DNA from: Hyphomicrobiales bacterium
Lineage (GTDB): Bacteria; Pseudomonadota; Alphaproteobacteria; Rhizobiales; Rhizobiaceae
Length of the DNA stretch: 64,000 bases
Assembly: GCA_900469965.1 (NCBI GenBank)
Contig: UBZP01000002.1
Span: 112,124-176,123 of the forward strand
Direction of reading: 5' to 3'
This document shows positions 47,122-57,663 of the stretch, in pieces; the stretch's first letter is position 1, and each line of letters begins with the position of its first letter. The position numbers were made by a program, and so were the translations under genes. Under the pieces are notes generated by a model that saw nothing but the letters and a program-made list of their open reading frames with translations, was not told the origin of the DNA and did no database searches.

Positions 47122-47682
47122 ATGAGTGAACACGATCCCTATGGAACGATGCACGCCACCACGATCATCACGGTCCGCAAGGACGGCAAGGTGGTCATGG
47201 CCGGCGATGGCCAGGTGAGCCTGGGCCAGACGGTAATGAAGGGCAATGCGCGCAAGGTGCGCCGGCTCGGCAAGGGCGATGTGATCGCCGGTTTCGCAGG
47301 TGCTACGGCGGACGCCTTCACCCTGCTCGAACGGCTCGAGGAAAAGCTCGAGCAGTATCCCGACCAGCTGATGCGCGCGGCCGTCGAACTCGCCAAGGAC
47401 TGGCGCACCAACAAGTACCTGCGCAATCTCGAAGCGATGATGCTGGTGGCCGACAAGAACATCACGCTGGCGATCACCGGCAACGGCGACGTGCTCGAGC
47501 CGGAACACGGCACGCTGGCGATCGGCTCCGGCGGCAACTACGCCTTTGCGGCCGCACGTGCGCTGATGGACACGGACCGGTCGGCCGAGGAGATCGCCCG
47601 CCGCGCCATGCAGATCGCCGGCGACATCTGCGTCTATACCAACCACAACGTCGTTGTGGAGACGTTGGATGCCGAGCGGTAA
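47122..47682 (+). CDS. hslV: ATP-dependent protease peptidase subunit HslV
   Basis: This 186-residue N-terminal nucleophile peptidase has [25 protein letters not shown] near its start and the ending NHNVVVE. The catalytic Thr must become the free N-terminus. Here the TT pair lies at 13-14, so a leader of about 12 residues would have to be removed. ATG 47122 ([11 protein letters not shown]) is chosen; ATG 47149 (MHATT) is an alternative. It forms a dodecamer with HslU on top, degrading misfolded proteins. The GNAT gene overlaps its stop. Confidence 0.95.
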   Translation: MSEHDPYGTMHATTIITVRKDGKVVMAGDGQVSLGQTVMKGNARKVRRLGKGDVIAGFAGATADAFTLLERLEEKLEQYPDQLMRAAVELAKDWRTNKYLRNLEAMMLVADKNITLAITGNGDVLEPEHGTLAIGSGGNYAFAAARALMDTDRSAEEIARRAMQIAGDICVYTNHNVVVETLDAER

Positions 47683-48166
47683 CCGCTACAGGTTCCGGCC
47701 GGCGACGGCGGCGGATCTTCCGCTGCTGGCAGGCTGGCTGGAGGAGCCGCATGTGCGGCGCTGGTGGGGCGACCCGGCCGAGGCGCTGGCGGAGATCGAA
47801 CAGGCGATGGCAAGCAGGGATACCTCCCCGATGATCGTCGAGATGGACGGACGGCCGATCGGCTACCTCCAGTCCTACGACCCGCATCTGGAGGCGGATC
47901 ATCCCTACCGCGACCAGCCCGTCGGCACGGTCGGGATCGACATCTCGATCGGCATTCCCGAACTGGTCGGGAAGGGCCACGGCAGTGCCATCCTGCGGCA
48001 ATTCGCAGGCGAACTCTTCGCCCGCGGTGCCGTCCGCGTCGTCATAGACCCGTCGCCGGACAATGCGCCGGCCGTCCGCGCCTACGAGAAGGCGGGCTTC
48101 CGCCACCTGGACACACGCACTTCCATCTATGGTCCCGCCCACTTCATGGCGATGGACCCACTTTAG
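47669..48166 (+). CDS. GNAT acetyltransferase, aminoglycoside 6'-N-acetyltransferase-like
   Basis: This 165-residue GNAT has [30 protein letters not shown], with the acetyl-CoA binding loop [13 protein letters not shown] and a C-terminal [16 protein letters not shown]. The layout is like AAC(6')/Acetyltransf_8 proteins, which acetylate aminoglycosides or other amines. No resistance function can be inferred. It overlaps hslV by 14 bases and ends 15 bases before hslU. Confidence 0.8.
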   Translation: MPSGNRYRFRPATAADLPLLAGWLEEPHVRRWWGDPAEALAEIEQAMASRDTSPMIVEMDGRPIGYLQSYDPHLEADHPYRDQPVGTVGIDISIGIPELVGKGHGSAILRQFAGELFARGAVRVVIDPSPDNAPAVRAYEKAGFRHLDTRTSIYGPAHFMAMDPL

Positions 48167-48181
48167 GAAAACGGAATAGCC

Positions 48182-49489
48182 ATGAGCAACTTTTCCCCCC
48201 GAGAAATCGTCTCCGAACTCGACCGCTACATCATCGGCCAGAAGGATGCCAAGCGCGCGGTGGCGATCGCCCTGCGCAACCGCTGGCGCCGCCAGCAGCT
48301 CGGCGACGACCTGCGCGACGAAGTCATGCCGAAGAACATCCTGATGATCGGCCCGACCGGCGTCGGCAAGACGGAGATTTCCCGCCGCCTCGCCAAGCTT
48401 GCCGGCGCGCCCTTCGTCAAGGTGGAGGCGACCAAGTTCACCGAGGTCGGCTATGTCGGCCGTGACGTCGAGCAGATCGTGCGCGACCTGGTCGAGGTCG
48501 GCATTGCGCTGGTGCGCGAGAAGAAGCGTGCCGAGGTCGTCGCCAAGGCGCACATGAACGCCGAGGAACGCGTGCTCGACGCGCTGGTCGGCGCCACATC
48601 GTCGCCGGCCACCCGCGACAGCTTCCGCAAGAAGCTGCGCAACAACGAGCTGGACGACAAGGAGATCGAGATCGACGTCGCCGACACCGGCTCGGGCATG
48701 CCCGGCTTCGAGATCCCCGGCATGCCGGGCGCCAATGTCGGCGTGCTGAACCTGTCCGAGATGTTCGGCAAGGCGTTGGGCGGCCGCACGAAGAAGGTCA
48801 AGACGACGGTCAAGGACTCCTACAAGCTGCTGATCGACGACGAGTCCGACAAGCTGATCGACAACGAGCAGATCCAGCGCGAGGCGATCCGGTCCGCCGA
48901 GAACGACGGCATCGTCTTCCTCGACGAGGTCGACAAGATCGCCACCCGCGAGGGCGGCATCGGCGCCGGCGTCTCGCGCGAGGGCGTGCAGCGCGACCTC
49001 CTGCCGCTGGTCGAGGGTACGACGGTTGCGACCAAGTACGGGCCGGTCAAGACCGATCACATCCTGTTCATCGCTTCGGGCGCCTTCCACGTCTCCAAGC
49101 CGTCGGACCTGCTGCCGGAGCTTCAGGGCCGCCTGCCGATCCGCGTCGAGCTTCGGGCGCTGACGAAGGAGGATTTCCGTCGCATCCTCACCGAGACGGA
49201 AGCGAGCCTCATCCGCCAGTACAAGGCGCTGATGGAGACGGAGCAGGTGTCGCTCGAGTTCACCGAAGACGCGATCGACGCGCTGGCCGACGTCGCCGTC
49301 CAGCTGAACTCCAATGTCGAGAACATCGGCGCCCGTCGCCTGCAGACGGTCATGGAGCGGGTGCTCGACGAGATCTCCTTCGAGGCGCCCGACAAGGCCG
49401 GAAACCAGGTGACGATCGATGCCGCCTACGTGCGCGAGCATGTCGGGGCGCTGGCGTCCAACACCGACCTGTCGCGCTACATCCTCTGA
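48182..49489 (+). CDS. hslU: ATP-dependent protease ATPase subunit HslU
   Basis: This 435-residue AAA+ unfoldase has Walker [10 protein letters not shown], the pore region [10 protein letters not shown], Walker [12 protein letters not shown] and the C-terminal VRE-H-type ending SRYIL that inserts into HslV. The hexamer unfolds substrates. ATG 48182 lies 15 bases after the GNAT gene. A terminator lies downstream. Confidence 0.96.
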   Translation: MSNFSPREIVSELDRYIIGQKDAKRAVAIALRNRWRRQQLGDDLRDEVMPKNILMIGPTGVGKTEISRRLAKLAGAPFVKVEATKFTEVGYVGRDVEQIVRDLVEVGIALVREKKRAEVVAKAHMNAEERVLDALVGATSSPATRDSFRKKLRNNELDDKEIEIDVADTGSGMPGFEIPGMPGANVGVLNLSEMFGKALGGRTKKVKTTVKDSYKLLIDDESDKLIDNEQIQREAIRSAENDGIVFLDEVDKIATREGGIGAGVSREGVQRDLLPLVEGTTVATKYGPVKTDHILFIASGAFHVSKPSDLLPELQGRLPIRVELRALTKEDFRRILTETEASLIRQYKALMETEQVSLEFTEDAIDALADVAVQLNSNVENIGARRLQTVMERVLDEISFEAPDKAGNQVTIDAAYVREHVGALASNTDLSRYIL

Positions 49490-49550
49490 CGGGGCGCGCC
49501 TTCGGCCCCGCGCCGCAGGTGTCGCGATTTTGATCGCCCTCTTCTCGACA

Positions 49551-49586
49551 CGCGCCGCGCTTCGATCTAGAACCGCGGCGCGTTTT
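49551..49586 (+). terminator. Rho-independent terminator after hslU
   Basis: 9-bp stem CGCGCCGCG / CGCGGCGCG, loop of 14 bases with an inner TTC/GAA pair, then TTTT, 62 bases after hslU. Confidence 0.8.
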
Positions 49587-49705
49587 CGCATTCCGGCACG
49601 GCATCATTCCGACACGATTGGGCTGCATGGGGTGCCGCGGAAATCGCTTCGCGCTGGGCGACCCTCGGGGCACACATCAATTCCGACCTTCGGAGATACC
49701 GCATC

Positions 49706-50656
49706 GTGCGACATCTGCTGACAATGCTTGCCATTGCCGCCACCCTGCTTGCGGGCGGCACCGCGGCCACGCGCGCCATGGACGTCGTGCCGCCGGGCAA
49801 TCGCCATGTGGAACAGCCGCTGGTGCCGGGCGCCTCCGTCCGCCGCACGAAGGCCGGAAAGACAAGTTTCGACGCCAAGTACGAGAAGGTGCGCGACCTG
49901 CTCGCAACCGACCGCGAACTGACCGGGAAGCTCAAATCGATTGCCGCGCAGTATGGCATCGCGCCGATCCACATGGTGGGCGCCATCGTCGGCGAGCATA
50001 CCTACAATGTCGACGCCTACGACCGGCTGCAGAGCTACTACATCAAGGCTGCGTCCTATGCCGGCGACAGCTTTCGCTTCGCCTATGAAGGCGAACGCGT
50101 CGACGAATTCGTCGATCGGCCGGAATTCTCCGTCTGCAACGGCAAGAAGGGCTCCTATGCCCTCTGGTCCTGCCGGGAGGCCGTGTGGGACCAGACGTTC
50201 AGGGGGCGGTCCGTCGGTGGCGTCTCCTATCCGAACAATCGCTTCAGCGCGGTCTTCTTCCAGCCCTTCTACGCCGGCCAGACCTTCGGCCTCGGGCAGA
50301 TCAATCCGCTGACGGCCCTGATGCTGACCGACACGGTCGCGCGCGTCTCCGGCTACGAGCGGCTGGACGAGAACGATGCGGCCGGGGTCTACAAGGCGAT
50401 CATGGACCCGGACATTTCGCTGGCCTACATGGCCGCGTCGCTGCGTCATTCCATCGATGCCTACAAGAAGATCGCAGGCGTCGATATCTCCGGCAACCCG
50501 GGCATTACGGCGACGCTCTACAACGTCGGAAATCCCGACGCGCGCGCCGCCGACTTTGCCCGCCGCCGGGCGGACGGCACGGCGCAATGGCCGGAAGAGA
50601 ACTATTATGGCTGGCTGGTCAACGACAAGCTGGCGGAACTTCAGGCGCTGCTTTAG
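49706..50656 (+). CDS. DUF1402 exported protein
   Basis: This 316-residue protein has an N-terminal signal peptide (LLTMLAIAATLLAGGTAATRA, cleavage near 24). It carries the motifs IHMVGAIVGEHTYNVDAYDRLQSYYIKA and TFGLGQINPLTALMLTDTV, and ATLYNVGNP. The GQINP and Glu-based features recall lytic transglycosylase-like folds, but I cannot assign activity. DUF1402 is common in rhizobia. It starts at GTG 49706 with GGAG ahead. Confidence 0.78.
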   Translation: MRHLLTMLAIAATLLAGGTAATRAMDVVPPGNRHVEQPLVPGASVRRTKAGKTSFDAKYEKVRDLLATDRELTGKLKSIAAQYGIAPIHMVGAIVGEHTYNVDAYDRLQSYYIKAASYAGDSFRFAYEGERVDEFVDRPEFSVCNGKKGSYALWSCREAVWDQTFRGRSVGGVSYPNNRFSAVFFQPFYAGQTFGLGQINPLTALMLTDTVARVSGYERLDENDAAGVYKAIMDPDISLAYMAASLRHSIDAYKKIAGVDISGNPGITATLYNVGNPDARAADFARRRADGTAQWPEENYYGWLVNDKLAELQALL

Positions 50657-50727
50657 ACTTTCTTCCTCGCCGCCCCGGTGGTCGGTGCGCGCAGGCCCGC
50701 GCGCCGCAAGATGCGCGAGGATTTTCC

Positions 50728-52143
50728 ATGGACATGCGTCCCGAGCCGTTCGAGCCGCCGGCGCCGCAACCGCGGACGGTGCCGCCGTCGCGGCTTCAGA
50801 TCATCCGCACGATCCTGCGCAATCCGCTCGAATTGTGGGGCGAGCCGTCCTACACGCTGCCCTGGATCGAAACGCGCTTCTTTCGCGAGCACACGCTGAT
50901 CGTCAACGACCCGGGGCTGATCCGCCACGTGCTCGTCGACAATGCCCAGAACTACCGGATGGCCGACGTGCGCCAGCTCGTCCTGCGGCCGATCCTGCGC
51001 GACGGATTGCTGACGGCCGAGGGGGCGGTCTGGAAGCGCTCCCGCAAGGCCGTGGCCCCGATCTTCACCCCGCGCCATGCCAAGGGGTTCGCCGGCCAGA
51101 TGCTCGGTCAATCCGAGCTCTATGCGGGCAAATACGAGGCCGGCACCGATGGCGGCGCCGTCTTCGACATCGCCAACGACATGACGGAACTGACGTTCGC
51201 GATCCTCGCCGAAACCCTCTTTTCCGGCGAGATCGTCTCGTCGTCCGGCAATTTCGCCGACGACGTCAACGCCCTGCTCCATCGCATGGGGCGCGTCGAC
51301 CCGTTCGACCTCCTGAAGGCGCCCGGCTGGGTGCCGCGGCTGACCCGCATCGGCGGCCAGAAGGTCCTGGACAAGTTCCGCGCCATCGTCCGCAACACCA
51401 TGGACCAGCGGCTGGCGCGGATGCGGGCCGAGCCGGACGCTGTTCCGCGGGATTTCCTGACGCTGCTTCTCGAGCAGGCCGGGCCGGACGGCCTGACGAA
51501 CGAGGAGATCGAGGACAACATCCTCACCTTCATCGGCGCCGGCCATGAGACGACCGCCCGCGCGCTCGCCTGGACGCTCTATTGCGTTGCCAACACCCCC
51601 CATGCCCGCGCGGCGATGGAGGCGGAGATCGACGGCGTCCTCGCCACCGGTGCCGATCCGGTCGAGTGGCTGGATCGGATGCCCTGGACCCGGGCGGCGT
51701 TCGAGGAGGCGCTCCGGCTCTATCCTCCGGCCCCTTCGATCAACCGGGCGGCGATCGCCGCGGATCGCTGGACCAGCCCGTCCGGCGAGGTCGTCGAGAT
51801 TCCGCAGGGGATCACCGTGCTGATCATGCCCTGGACGCTGCATCGTCATGCGCTCTATTGGGACCGCCCCCGCGCCTTCATTCCCGAGCGCTTCCTGCCG
51901 GAGAACCGCGACCGGATCGATCGTTTCCAGTTCCTGCCGTTCGGTGCCGGCCCGCGCGTCTGCATCGGCGCCACCTTCGCCCTGCAGGAGGCGGTGATCG
52001 CGCTGGCGGTGCTGATGCACCGTTTCCGTTTCGAGATGACCGCCGAGACGCGGCCCTGGCCGGTGCAGCGCTTGACCACGCAGCCCGCCAACGGCTTGCC
52101 GATGCGGGTGACGCCGCGTTCGGGCGGTGCGCGTCCCGGCTGA
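50728..52143 (+). CDS. Cytochrome P450
   Basis: This 471-residue P450 has the I-helix FIGAGHETTARA (near 270), the ExxR in EEALRLYPP, and the heme-binding loop FLPFGAGPRVCIGATFA with thiolate ligand Cys412. There is no membrane anchor. ATG 50728 has GCGAGG ahead. The open frame extends upstream to 50185 but overlaps the DUF1402 gene. No ferredoxin or reductase gene lies nearby, so the electron donor and the substrate are unknown. Confidence 0.9.
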   Translation: MDMRPEPFEPPAPQPRTVPPSRLQIIRTILRNPLELWGEPSYTLPWIETRFFREHTLIVNDPGLIRHVLVDNAQNYRMADVRQLVLRPILRDGLLTAEGAVWKRSRKAVAPIFTPRHAKGFAGQMLGQSELYAGKYEAGTDGGAVFDIANDMTELTFAILAETLFSGEIVSSSGNFADDVNALLHRMGRVDPFDLLKAPGWVPRLTRIGGQKVLDKFRAIVRNTMDQRLARMRAEPDAVPRDFLTLLLEQAGPDGLTNEEIEDNILTFIGAGHETTARALAWTLYCVANTPHARAAMEAEIDGVLATGADPVEWLDRMPWTRAAFEEALRLYPPAPSINRAAIAADRWTSPSGEVVEIPQGITVLIMPWTLHRHALYWDRPRAFIPERFLPENRDRIDRFQFLPFGAGPRVCIGATFALQEAVIALAVLMHRFRFEMTAETRPWPVQRLTTQPANGLPMRVTPRSGGARPG

Positions 52144-52327
52144 CAGTTGCGGCCGCCCGTTGCTGGCGGACCGGGGCAACCCGTCTGTGCCGCCGTCCGT
52201 TTTCCGATGGCTCGTCAGGCCCGGTCGCAAAATCGATACCGGTGCGCACTCTTTTGCGCTAGATGCTGGGGACGATCGACCATCTGCCGGGCCTGTCCCG
52301 CGAAGTGCTGCTAGCCGGAAGGATCAC

Positions 52328-54361
52328 GTGGCGGACCATCTGTTACTCGGTATAGACACCGGCGGGACCTATACGGATGCCGTTCTCTTCAGCGAGGCGA
52401 ACGGCGTCCTGGCGAAGGCCAAGGCGCTGACGACGCGCCATGATCTCGCCGTCGGCATTTCCGGCGCGGTCGAGGCTGTGCTGGAGCAGGCGAAGGCGCC
52501 GGTCTCGGCCATCAGTCTCGTGTCGCTCTCGACGACGCTCGCAACCAACGCCCTGGTGGAGGGGCAGGGCGGCCGCGCCGGCCTCGTCATGATCGGCTTC
52601 GGGCCCGACGACCTGAAGCGCGACGGCCTCGTCGAGGCGCTCGGAAACGATCCCGTCATCTTCCTGCCCGGTGGGCACAACGTCCATGGTCACGAGACGC
52701 CGCTCGACATGGCGGCGCTGGATGCCGCGCTGCCGGAACTGGCCAGGAACGTTTCCTCTTTCGCCGTCGCCGGTTATTTCGCCGTCCGCAACCCGGCGCA
52801 CGAACAGCGGGTCCGCGATCGCATCCGCGAGATCTCCCACCTGCCGGTCACCTGCAGCCACGAGCTCTCCTCCAAGCTCGGCGGACCACGCCGGGCGTTG
52901 ACGACCTTGTTGAACGCCAGGCTGGTCTCGATGATCGACCGGCTGATCGGCGCCTGCGAGGGCTATCTCAGGGAGCGGGGAATCGACGTGCCGATGATGG
53001 TCGTGCGCGGCGACGGAGCGCTGATTTCCGCCGCCGAGGCGCGGCTCCGGCCGATCGAGACGATCCTGTCGGGACCGGCCGCCAGCCTCGTCGGCGCGCG
53101 TCACCTGACCGGGCTGGACGATGCCGTCGTCTCCGACATCGGCGGCACCACCACCGACGTCGCGGTCCTGGACCAGGGCCGGCCTCGTCTGGATGCCGAG
53201 GGCGCGGTCGTCGGCGGTTACCGGACGATGGTCGAGGCGGTCGCCATGCGGACCTACGGGCTCGGCGGCGATTCGGAGGTGCGCATCAACGATCGCGGCC
53301 TTGTGGCGCGGCTGGATCTCGGCCCCCGGCGCCTGCTGCCGCTGAGCCTGGCGGCGACGCTCCATGGGGATGTGATCCCTGTGGCGCTGGAGCGCCAGTT
53401 GCGGGCGCAGCACGGCGGGCGCCATGACGGCCGTTTCGCCGTCCGCACCGGCGTGCCCGGCTATCTGGCAAGCGGGCTTCAACCCCAGGAGGCCGCACTC
53501 TACGAGCGGATCGGCGATGTGCCGGTCCCGCTCGACCAGCTTCTGGCGAGCACGCTGCAGAAGGCGACGCTCGATCGCCTCGTCGGCCGCGGGCTTGTGC
53601 ATATCAGCGCGATCACGCCCTCCGACGCGATGCATGTGCTCGGCCGGCAGGGGCAGTGGGACCGCGAGGCGGCACGGCTCGGACTGGCGCTCGCCGCACG
53701 CGCCCGGGACGGCGCCGGCCGGCCGATCGCCTCGTCGGCCGAAGAGCTGGCGCAGATGATCCTCGCGCGGCTGACGCGGCAGTCCTGCGACGTCATCATG
53801 GCCGCCTGCCTGGCGGAGGACGGCGCCGGCGTCATCGATCCGGCCGAATCGCTTCCCGTCGATCGCGCGCTGCGCCGGACGGAGGGCATCGTGCAGTTCC
53901 GCGTCAGCCTCGACCGGCCGCTGGTCGGCCTCGGCGCCTCGGCGCCGGTCTATTATCCGGCGATCGCCGGGATGCTGGACACCCGTTCCGCCATCCCCGA
54001 GCACGCCGATGTGGCGAACGCGATCGGGGCCGTCGTCGGACAGGTGCGCGCCAGCGTCACGGTCTTCGTGACCACGCCGGAGGAGGGCGTCTTCATCGTC
54101 GCCGGCGCCGGCGAGAGCGTGCGGCTGATCGACGAGGAGGCGGCGTTCTCGCTCGCCCGCGAACGGGCGATCGGGGCCGCCCTTCACACGGCTCATCTGA
54201 GCGGTGCCGACGAGCCGGCCGTCACCCTCTCGGAGGTCGTCGACGCGCCGGAGATCGAGGGCAGGCGCAAGCTCGTGGAGGCCCGCTTCATCGCAACCGC
54301 AACCGGTCGGCCGAGGATTGCGGGTGATCAGGGATCTCCGATTTTATCCATTCAGGAATAA
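52328..54361 (+). CDS. Hydantoinase/oxoprolinase-family protein, HyuA-like
   Basis: This 677-residue protein has the ATPase motif GIDTGGTYTDAVLF near the start, STTLATNALVEGQGGRAGLV, and SDIGGTTTDVAVL, the typical HyuA/5-oxoprolinase N-terminal and acetate-kinase-like folds. These enzymes open 5-oxoproline or hydantoin rings, with a HyuB partner. No HyuB follows; the next gene is glcB. Start is GTG 52328, with AAGGA ahead. The substrate is unknown. Confidence 0.82.
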   Translation: MADHLLLGIDTGGTYTDAVLFSEANGVLAKAKALTTRHDLAVGISGAVEAVLEQAKAPVSAISLVSLSTTLATNALVEGQGGRAGLVMIGFGPDDLKRDGLVEALGNDPVIFLPGGHNVHGHETPLDMAALDAALPELARNVSSFAVAGYFAVRNPAHEQRVRDRIREISHLPVTCSHELSSKLGGPRRALTTLLNARLVSMIDRLIGACEGYLRERGIDVPMMVVRGDGALISAAEARLRPIETILSGPAASLVGARHLTGLDDAVVSDIGGTTTDVAVLDQGRPRLDAEGAVVGGYRTMVEAVAMRTYGLGGDSEVRINDRGLVARLDLGPRRLLPLSLAATLHGDVIPVALERQLRAQHGGRHDGRFAVRTGVPGYLASGLQPQEAALYERIGDVPVPLDQLLASTLQKATLDRLVGRGLVHISAITPSDAMHVLGRQGQWDREAARLGLALAARARDGAGRPIASSAEELAQMILARLTRQSCDVIMAACLAEDGAGVIDPAESLPVDRALRRTEGIVQFRVSLDRPLVGLGASAPVYYPAIAGMLDTRSAIPEHADVANAIGAVVGQVRASVTVFVTTPEEGVFIVAGAGESVRLIDEEAAFSLARERAIGAALHTAHLSGADEPAVTLSEVVDAPEIEGRRKLVEARFIATATGRPRIAGDQGSPILSIQE

Positions 54362-54366
54362 ATTCT

Positions 54367-54393
54367 TTGAACTATTGCTGAATTGACTATGAA
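54367..54393 (+). promoter_or_regulatory. Candidate promoter of malate synthase gene
   Basis: TTGAAC (54367-54372) and TATGAA (54388-54393) with 15 bases between lie in a locally AT-rich stretch straight after the upstream stop codon. The spacing is shorter than ideal, so this is tentative. Confidence 0.3.
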
Positions 54394-54459
54394 TGAAAGC
54401 TGGCGAAAGTGGCAGCATCCGCGGATCCCGAGATCCGCCCTGCATATCCGGAGCGTCAG

Positions 54460-56631
54460 ATGAGCTACAGCGAGAAACACGGCCTTTCCTTCGACAGCGA
54501 ACTGCTGGAATTCCTAGAGAAGGAAGCACTGCCGGGCACGGGCATCGATCCGGCCGGCTACTTCGCCGCCTTCTCTGCCCTGGTCGCCGATCTGGCCCCT
54601 GAAAACCGCACGCTCCTCGAAAAGCGCGATGCGATGCAGGAGCGGATCGACGCCTGGCACAAGGCCAATGGCGCGCCGGCAAATATCGCCGCCTACGAGG
54701 CCTTCCTCCGCCAGATCGGCTACATCGTTCCGGAAGGCACCGACTTCACCGTGACCACCGCCGATGTCGACCCGGAGGTCTCGACGGTGGCCGGGCCGCA
54801 GCTCGTCGTGCCGGTCATGAACGCCCGTTATGCGCTGAACGCGGCAAATGCCCGCTGGGGTTCGCTCTACGATGCGCTCTACGGCACCGATGCGATTGCG
54901 GAAGACGACGGAGCGGGCCGCGGCGGCGACTACAATCCGAAGCGCGGCGAAAAGGTGATTGCCTGGGCGCGCGCCTTCCTCGACGACAGCGTGCCGCTCG
55001 CCGGCGCACGCTGGAGCGATGCCCGCGCCTTCGCCGTCAGGGATGACGTGCTGCGCGTTTCCGTCTCCGACGGCGAGGTCGTCGGCCTGGCATCGCCGGA
55101 GAAATTCGCAGGTTATCTCGGCGATGCCGCAGCGCCGGGCAAGATCCTGCTGCGCAACAACGGCCTCCACATCGAGATTGTCGTCGATGCCACCACTGCG
55201 ATCGGCCGGGCCGATCCGGCCCAGATCTCCGATGTCCGGCTGGAGGCGGCGCTGACGACGATCATGGACTGCGAGGACTCCGTCGCAGCCGTCGATGCCG
55301 CCGACAAGGTGGTCGTCTATCGCAACTGGCTCGGCCTCATGAAGGGCGATCTTTCGGAAGAGGTCGCAAAGGCCGGCAGGACGATCACCCGCACGCTCAA
55401 TCCGGATCTCGATTACAAGCGGCCGGACGGTTCGACGTTCGCGCTGGTCGCTCGCTCGCTGATGCTGGTTCGCAACGTCGGCCACCTGATGACCAATCCG
55501 GCGATCCTCGACGGTGACGGTCGCGAGGTTCCGGAAGGCATCATGGATGCCATGGTGACGGCCCTGATCGCGCTGCATGACGTCGGCCGCAACGGCCGCC
55601 GCAAGAACTCGCGCGCCGGCTCGATCTATATCGTCAAGCCGAAGATGCACGGGCCGGAAGAGGTCGCCTTCGCCGTGAAGCTCTTCGGCCGCGTCGAAGA
55701 AGCGCTCGACCTGGCACCGAACACCATCAAGATGGGGATCATGGACGAGGAGCGGCGGACGACCGTCAACCTCAAGGAGGCGATCCGGGCCGCGAAGGAC
55801 CGGGTCTTCTTCATCAACACCGGCTTCCTCGACCGCACCGGCGACGAGATCCACACCTCGATGGAAGCGGGCCCGATGATCCGCAAGGGCGACATGAAGC
55901 AGTCCACCTGGATCGGCGCCTACGAGAACGCCAACGTCGACATCGGCCTGGAATGCGGCCTGCCGGGGCACGCCCAGATCGGCAAGGGCATGTGGGCGAT
56001 GCCTGACATGATGGCGGCGATGCTGGAACAGAAGATCGGCCAGCCCAAGGCGGGCGCCAACACCGCCTGGGTGCCGTCGCCGACGGCGGCGACGCTGCAT
56101 GCCACCCACTATCACAAGGTCAACGTCGCCTCGGTTCAGGCCGCTTTGGAAGCGCGCCCCCGCGCCAAGCTCTCCGATATCCTGTCCGTGCCGGTCGCCG
56201 CCCGTCCGAACTGGACGCCGGAGGAGATCCAGCGCGAGCTCGACAACAATGCGCAGGGAATCCTCGGCTATGTCGTGCGCTGGATCGACCAGGGCGTCGG
56301 CTGCTCGAAGGTGCCGGACATCAACGATGTCGGCCTGATGGAAGACCGTGCCACCTTGCGCATTTCCGCCCAGCACATGGCCAACTGGCTGCATCATGGC
56401 GTCATCACCGAGGCGCAGGTCATGGAGACGATGCGGCGCATGGCGGTGGTGGTCGACGGGCAGAACGCGGGCGATCCGGCCTACACGCCGATGGCAGAGG
56501 ATTTCGACGGCTCGATCGCCTTCCAGGCCGCCTGCGAGCTGGTGCTGAAGGGCCGCGATCAGCCGAACGGCTATACCGAGCCGGTGCTGCATCGCCGTCG
56601 CCGCGAGCTCAAGGCGGCCCGCGGTCTCTGA
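54460..56631 (+). CDS. glcB: Malate synthase G
   Basis: This 723-residue monomeric enzyme has the MSG features: [53 protein letters not shown] with the catalytic Arg, and [29 protein letters not shown]. It condenses glyoxylate and acetyl-CoA to malate, allowing growth on acetate or fatty acids and PHB. ATG 54460 (MSYSEKHG) is preceded by GGAG. Isocitrate lyase is not in this window. Confidence 0.96.
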   Translation: MSYSEKHGLSFDSELLEFLEKEALPGTGIDPAGYFAAFSALVADLAPENRTLLEKRDAMQERIDAWHKANGAPANIAAYEAFLRQIGYIVPEGTDFTVTTADVDPEVSTVAGPQLVVPVMNARYALNAANARWGSLYDALYGTDAIAEDDGAGRGGDYNPKRGEKVIAWARAFLDDSVPLAGARWSDARAFAVRDDVLRVSVSDGEVVGLASPEKFAGYLGDAAAPGKILLRNNGLHIEIVVDATTAIGRADPAQISDVRLEAALTTIMDCEDSVAAVDAADKVVVYRNWLGLMKGDLSEEVAKAGRTITRTLNPDLDYKRPDGSTFALVARSLMLVRNVGHLMTNPAILDGDGREVPEGIMDAMVTALIALHDVGRNGRRKNSRAGSIYIVKPKMHGPEEVAFAVKLFGRVEEALDLAPNTIKMGIMDEERRTTVNLKEAIRAAKDRVFFINTGFLDRTGDEIHTSMEAGPMIRKGDMKQSTWIGAYENANVDIGLECGLPGHAQIGKGMWAMPDMMAAMLEQKIGQPKAGANTAWVPSPTAATLHATHYHKVNVASVQAALEARPRAKLSDILSVPVAARPNWTPEEIQRELDNNAQGILGYVVRWIDQGVGCSKVPDINDVGLMEDRATLRISAQHMANWLHHGVITEAQVMETMRRMAVVVDGQNAGDPAYTPMAEDFDGSIAFQAACELVLKGRDQPNGYTEPVLHRRRRELKAARGL

Positions 56632-56649
56632 GGAGCGGAAGCGGATACG

Positions 56650-56680
56650 AAAAAGCCGCCGGGATGACCGGCGGCTTTTT
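56650..56680. terminator. Bidirectional terminator between glcB and L,D-transpeptidase
   Basis: The 8-bp GC core GCCGCCGG / CCGGCGGC, loop GATGA, is flanked by AAAAA on the left and TTTTT on the right, so it terminates both convergent genes. Confidence 0.92.
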
Positions 56681-56704
56681 GCATTCCCGTGATAATTCCA
56701 GACT

Positions 56705-57373
56705 TTACTGCTGGACGACGACGCGTGCGCCCTTGCCCGGACGGACCCGCGCGTAGAGGTCGATGATGTCCTGGTTCATCAGGCGGATGCAGCCCGAGGA
56801 GGCCGCGGTGCCGATGGAGTTCCATTCCGGCGTGCCGTGCAGGCGGAACAGCGTGTCCTGGCCCTTGTTGTTGAAGAGATAGAGCGCGCGCGCGCCGAGC
56901 GGGTTCGTCAGGCCGGGCTGCATGCCTTCCTTGACGTACTTGGCGATCTCCGGGCGGCGGACAGCCATTTCCTCCGGCGGATGCCACATCGGCCATTCCT
57001 GCTTCCAAGCGATATAGGCTTCGCCTTCCCATGCGAATCCCTGCTTGCCGACGCCGATGCCGTAGCGCACCGCCTTGCCGCCGGGCAGCACGAAGTAGAG
57101 GAAGCGGGTCGGCGTGTTGACCACGATCGTGCCCGGCTTCTCGCTGGTCTTATAATCGACGATCTGTCGGTGATACTTCTGGTCCACGCGCTGGATCGGG
57201 ATGGCCGGCAGCGCATAGCCATGGTCTTCGACCGGGCCGTATCCGGAGGTGAAGATTTCGTTGGTCGCAACCTTCTCGCCGATGATCGGCGCGGATGAGG
57301 ATACGGACGAGCACCCGGCAAGCGTCACGGACGCTGCAAGGCCACAAAGGAGCAGGGCAGTGCGGAAGCGCAT
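56705..57373 (-). CDS. L,D-transpeptidase lipoprotein (YkuD/ErfK family)
   Basis: This 222-residue protein has a lipoprotein signal with the lipobox LAGC (Cys21). The YkuD domain has HGTPEWNSIGTAASSGCIRLMNQD with His and nucleophile Cys195. It cross-links peptidoglycan by 3-3 bonds or attaches proteins in the periplasm. It faces glcB with a shared terminator. Its start region is near the large hairpin of the 57.4-57.7 kb gap. Confidence 0.9.
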   Translation of the reverse strand: MRFRTALLLCGLAASVTLAGCSSVSSSAPIIGEKVATNEIFTSGYGPVEDHGYALPAIPIQRVDQKYHRQIVDYKTSEKPGTIVVNTPTRFLYFVLPGGKAVRYGIGVGKQGFAWEGEAYIAWKQEWPMWHPPEEMAVRRPEIAKYVKEGMQPGLTNPLGARALYLFNNKGQDTLFRLHGTPEWNSIGTAASSGCIRLMNQDIIDLYARVRPGKGARVVVQQ

Positions 57374-57584
57374 CTAAGTCTCTTCAATTCGGGGGTGTGG
57401 CGTTGCGGAGTTCCCGCACGTCTGACAATCAAGGTTTATTTGTGATTCAGGAATTATTGCAAGTGCGCGGCCCGGTCTCGGCGGTTGTGCAGAAGCACAA
57501 AAGCGAGCGGATGGCTTTTTTGCAACATTCCCGTGACGTCAGGCGGTTGCGGCATTCTCCGCGGCGTTCTGCTAGCCGGGCATC

Positions 57585-57663
57585 TTTTCGTCAGGGCAGA
57601 GGCGAGCGCCTCGAACGTACCTTCCGGTATGCCCTTCGTCGCTCGCCTCCGCCCTGACGAAAA
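57585..57663. repeat. Large imperfect hairpin/palindrome in the 57374-57742 gap
   Basis: The 369-base gap holds no convincing gene. It holds one long hairpin. Outer arms TTTTCGTCAGGGC (57585-57597) and its exact complement (57651-57663) enclose one mismatch. Inner arms GAGGCGAGCG (57599-57608) and its complement (57640-57649) follow. TACC/GGTA (57618-57621, 57626-57629) forms an apical stem. The 23-bp bulged stem resembles palindromic interspersed elements of rhizobial genomes. It could also act as a terminator or a small RNA. Confidence 0.75.
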
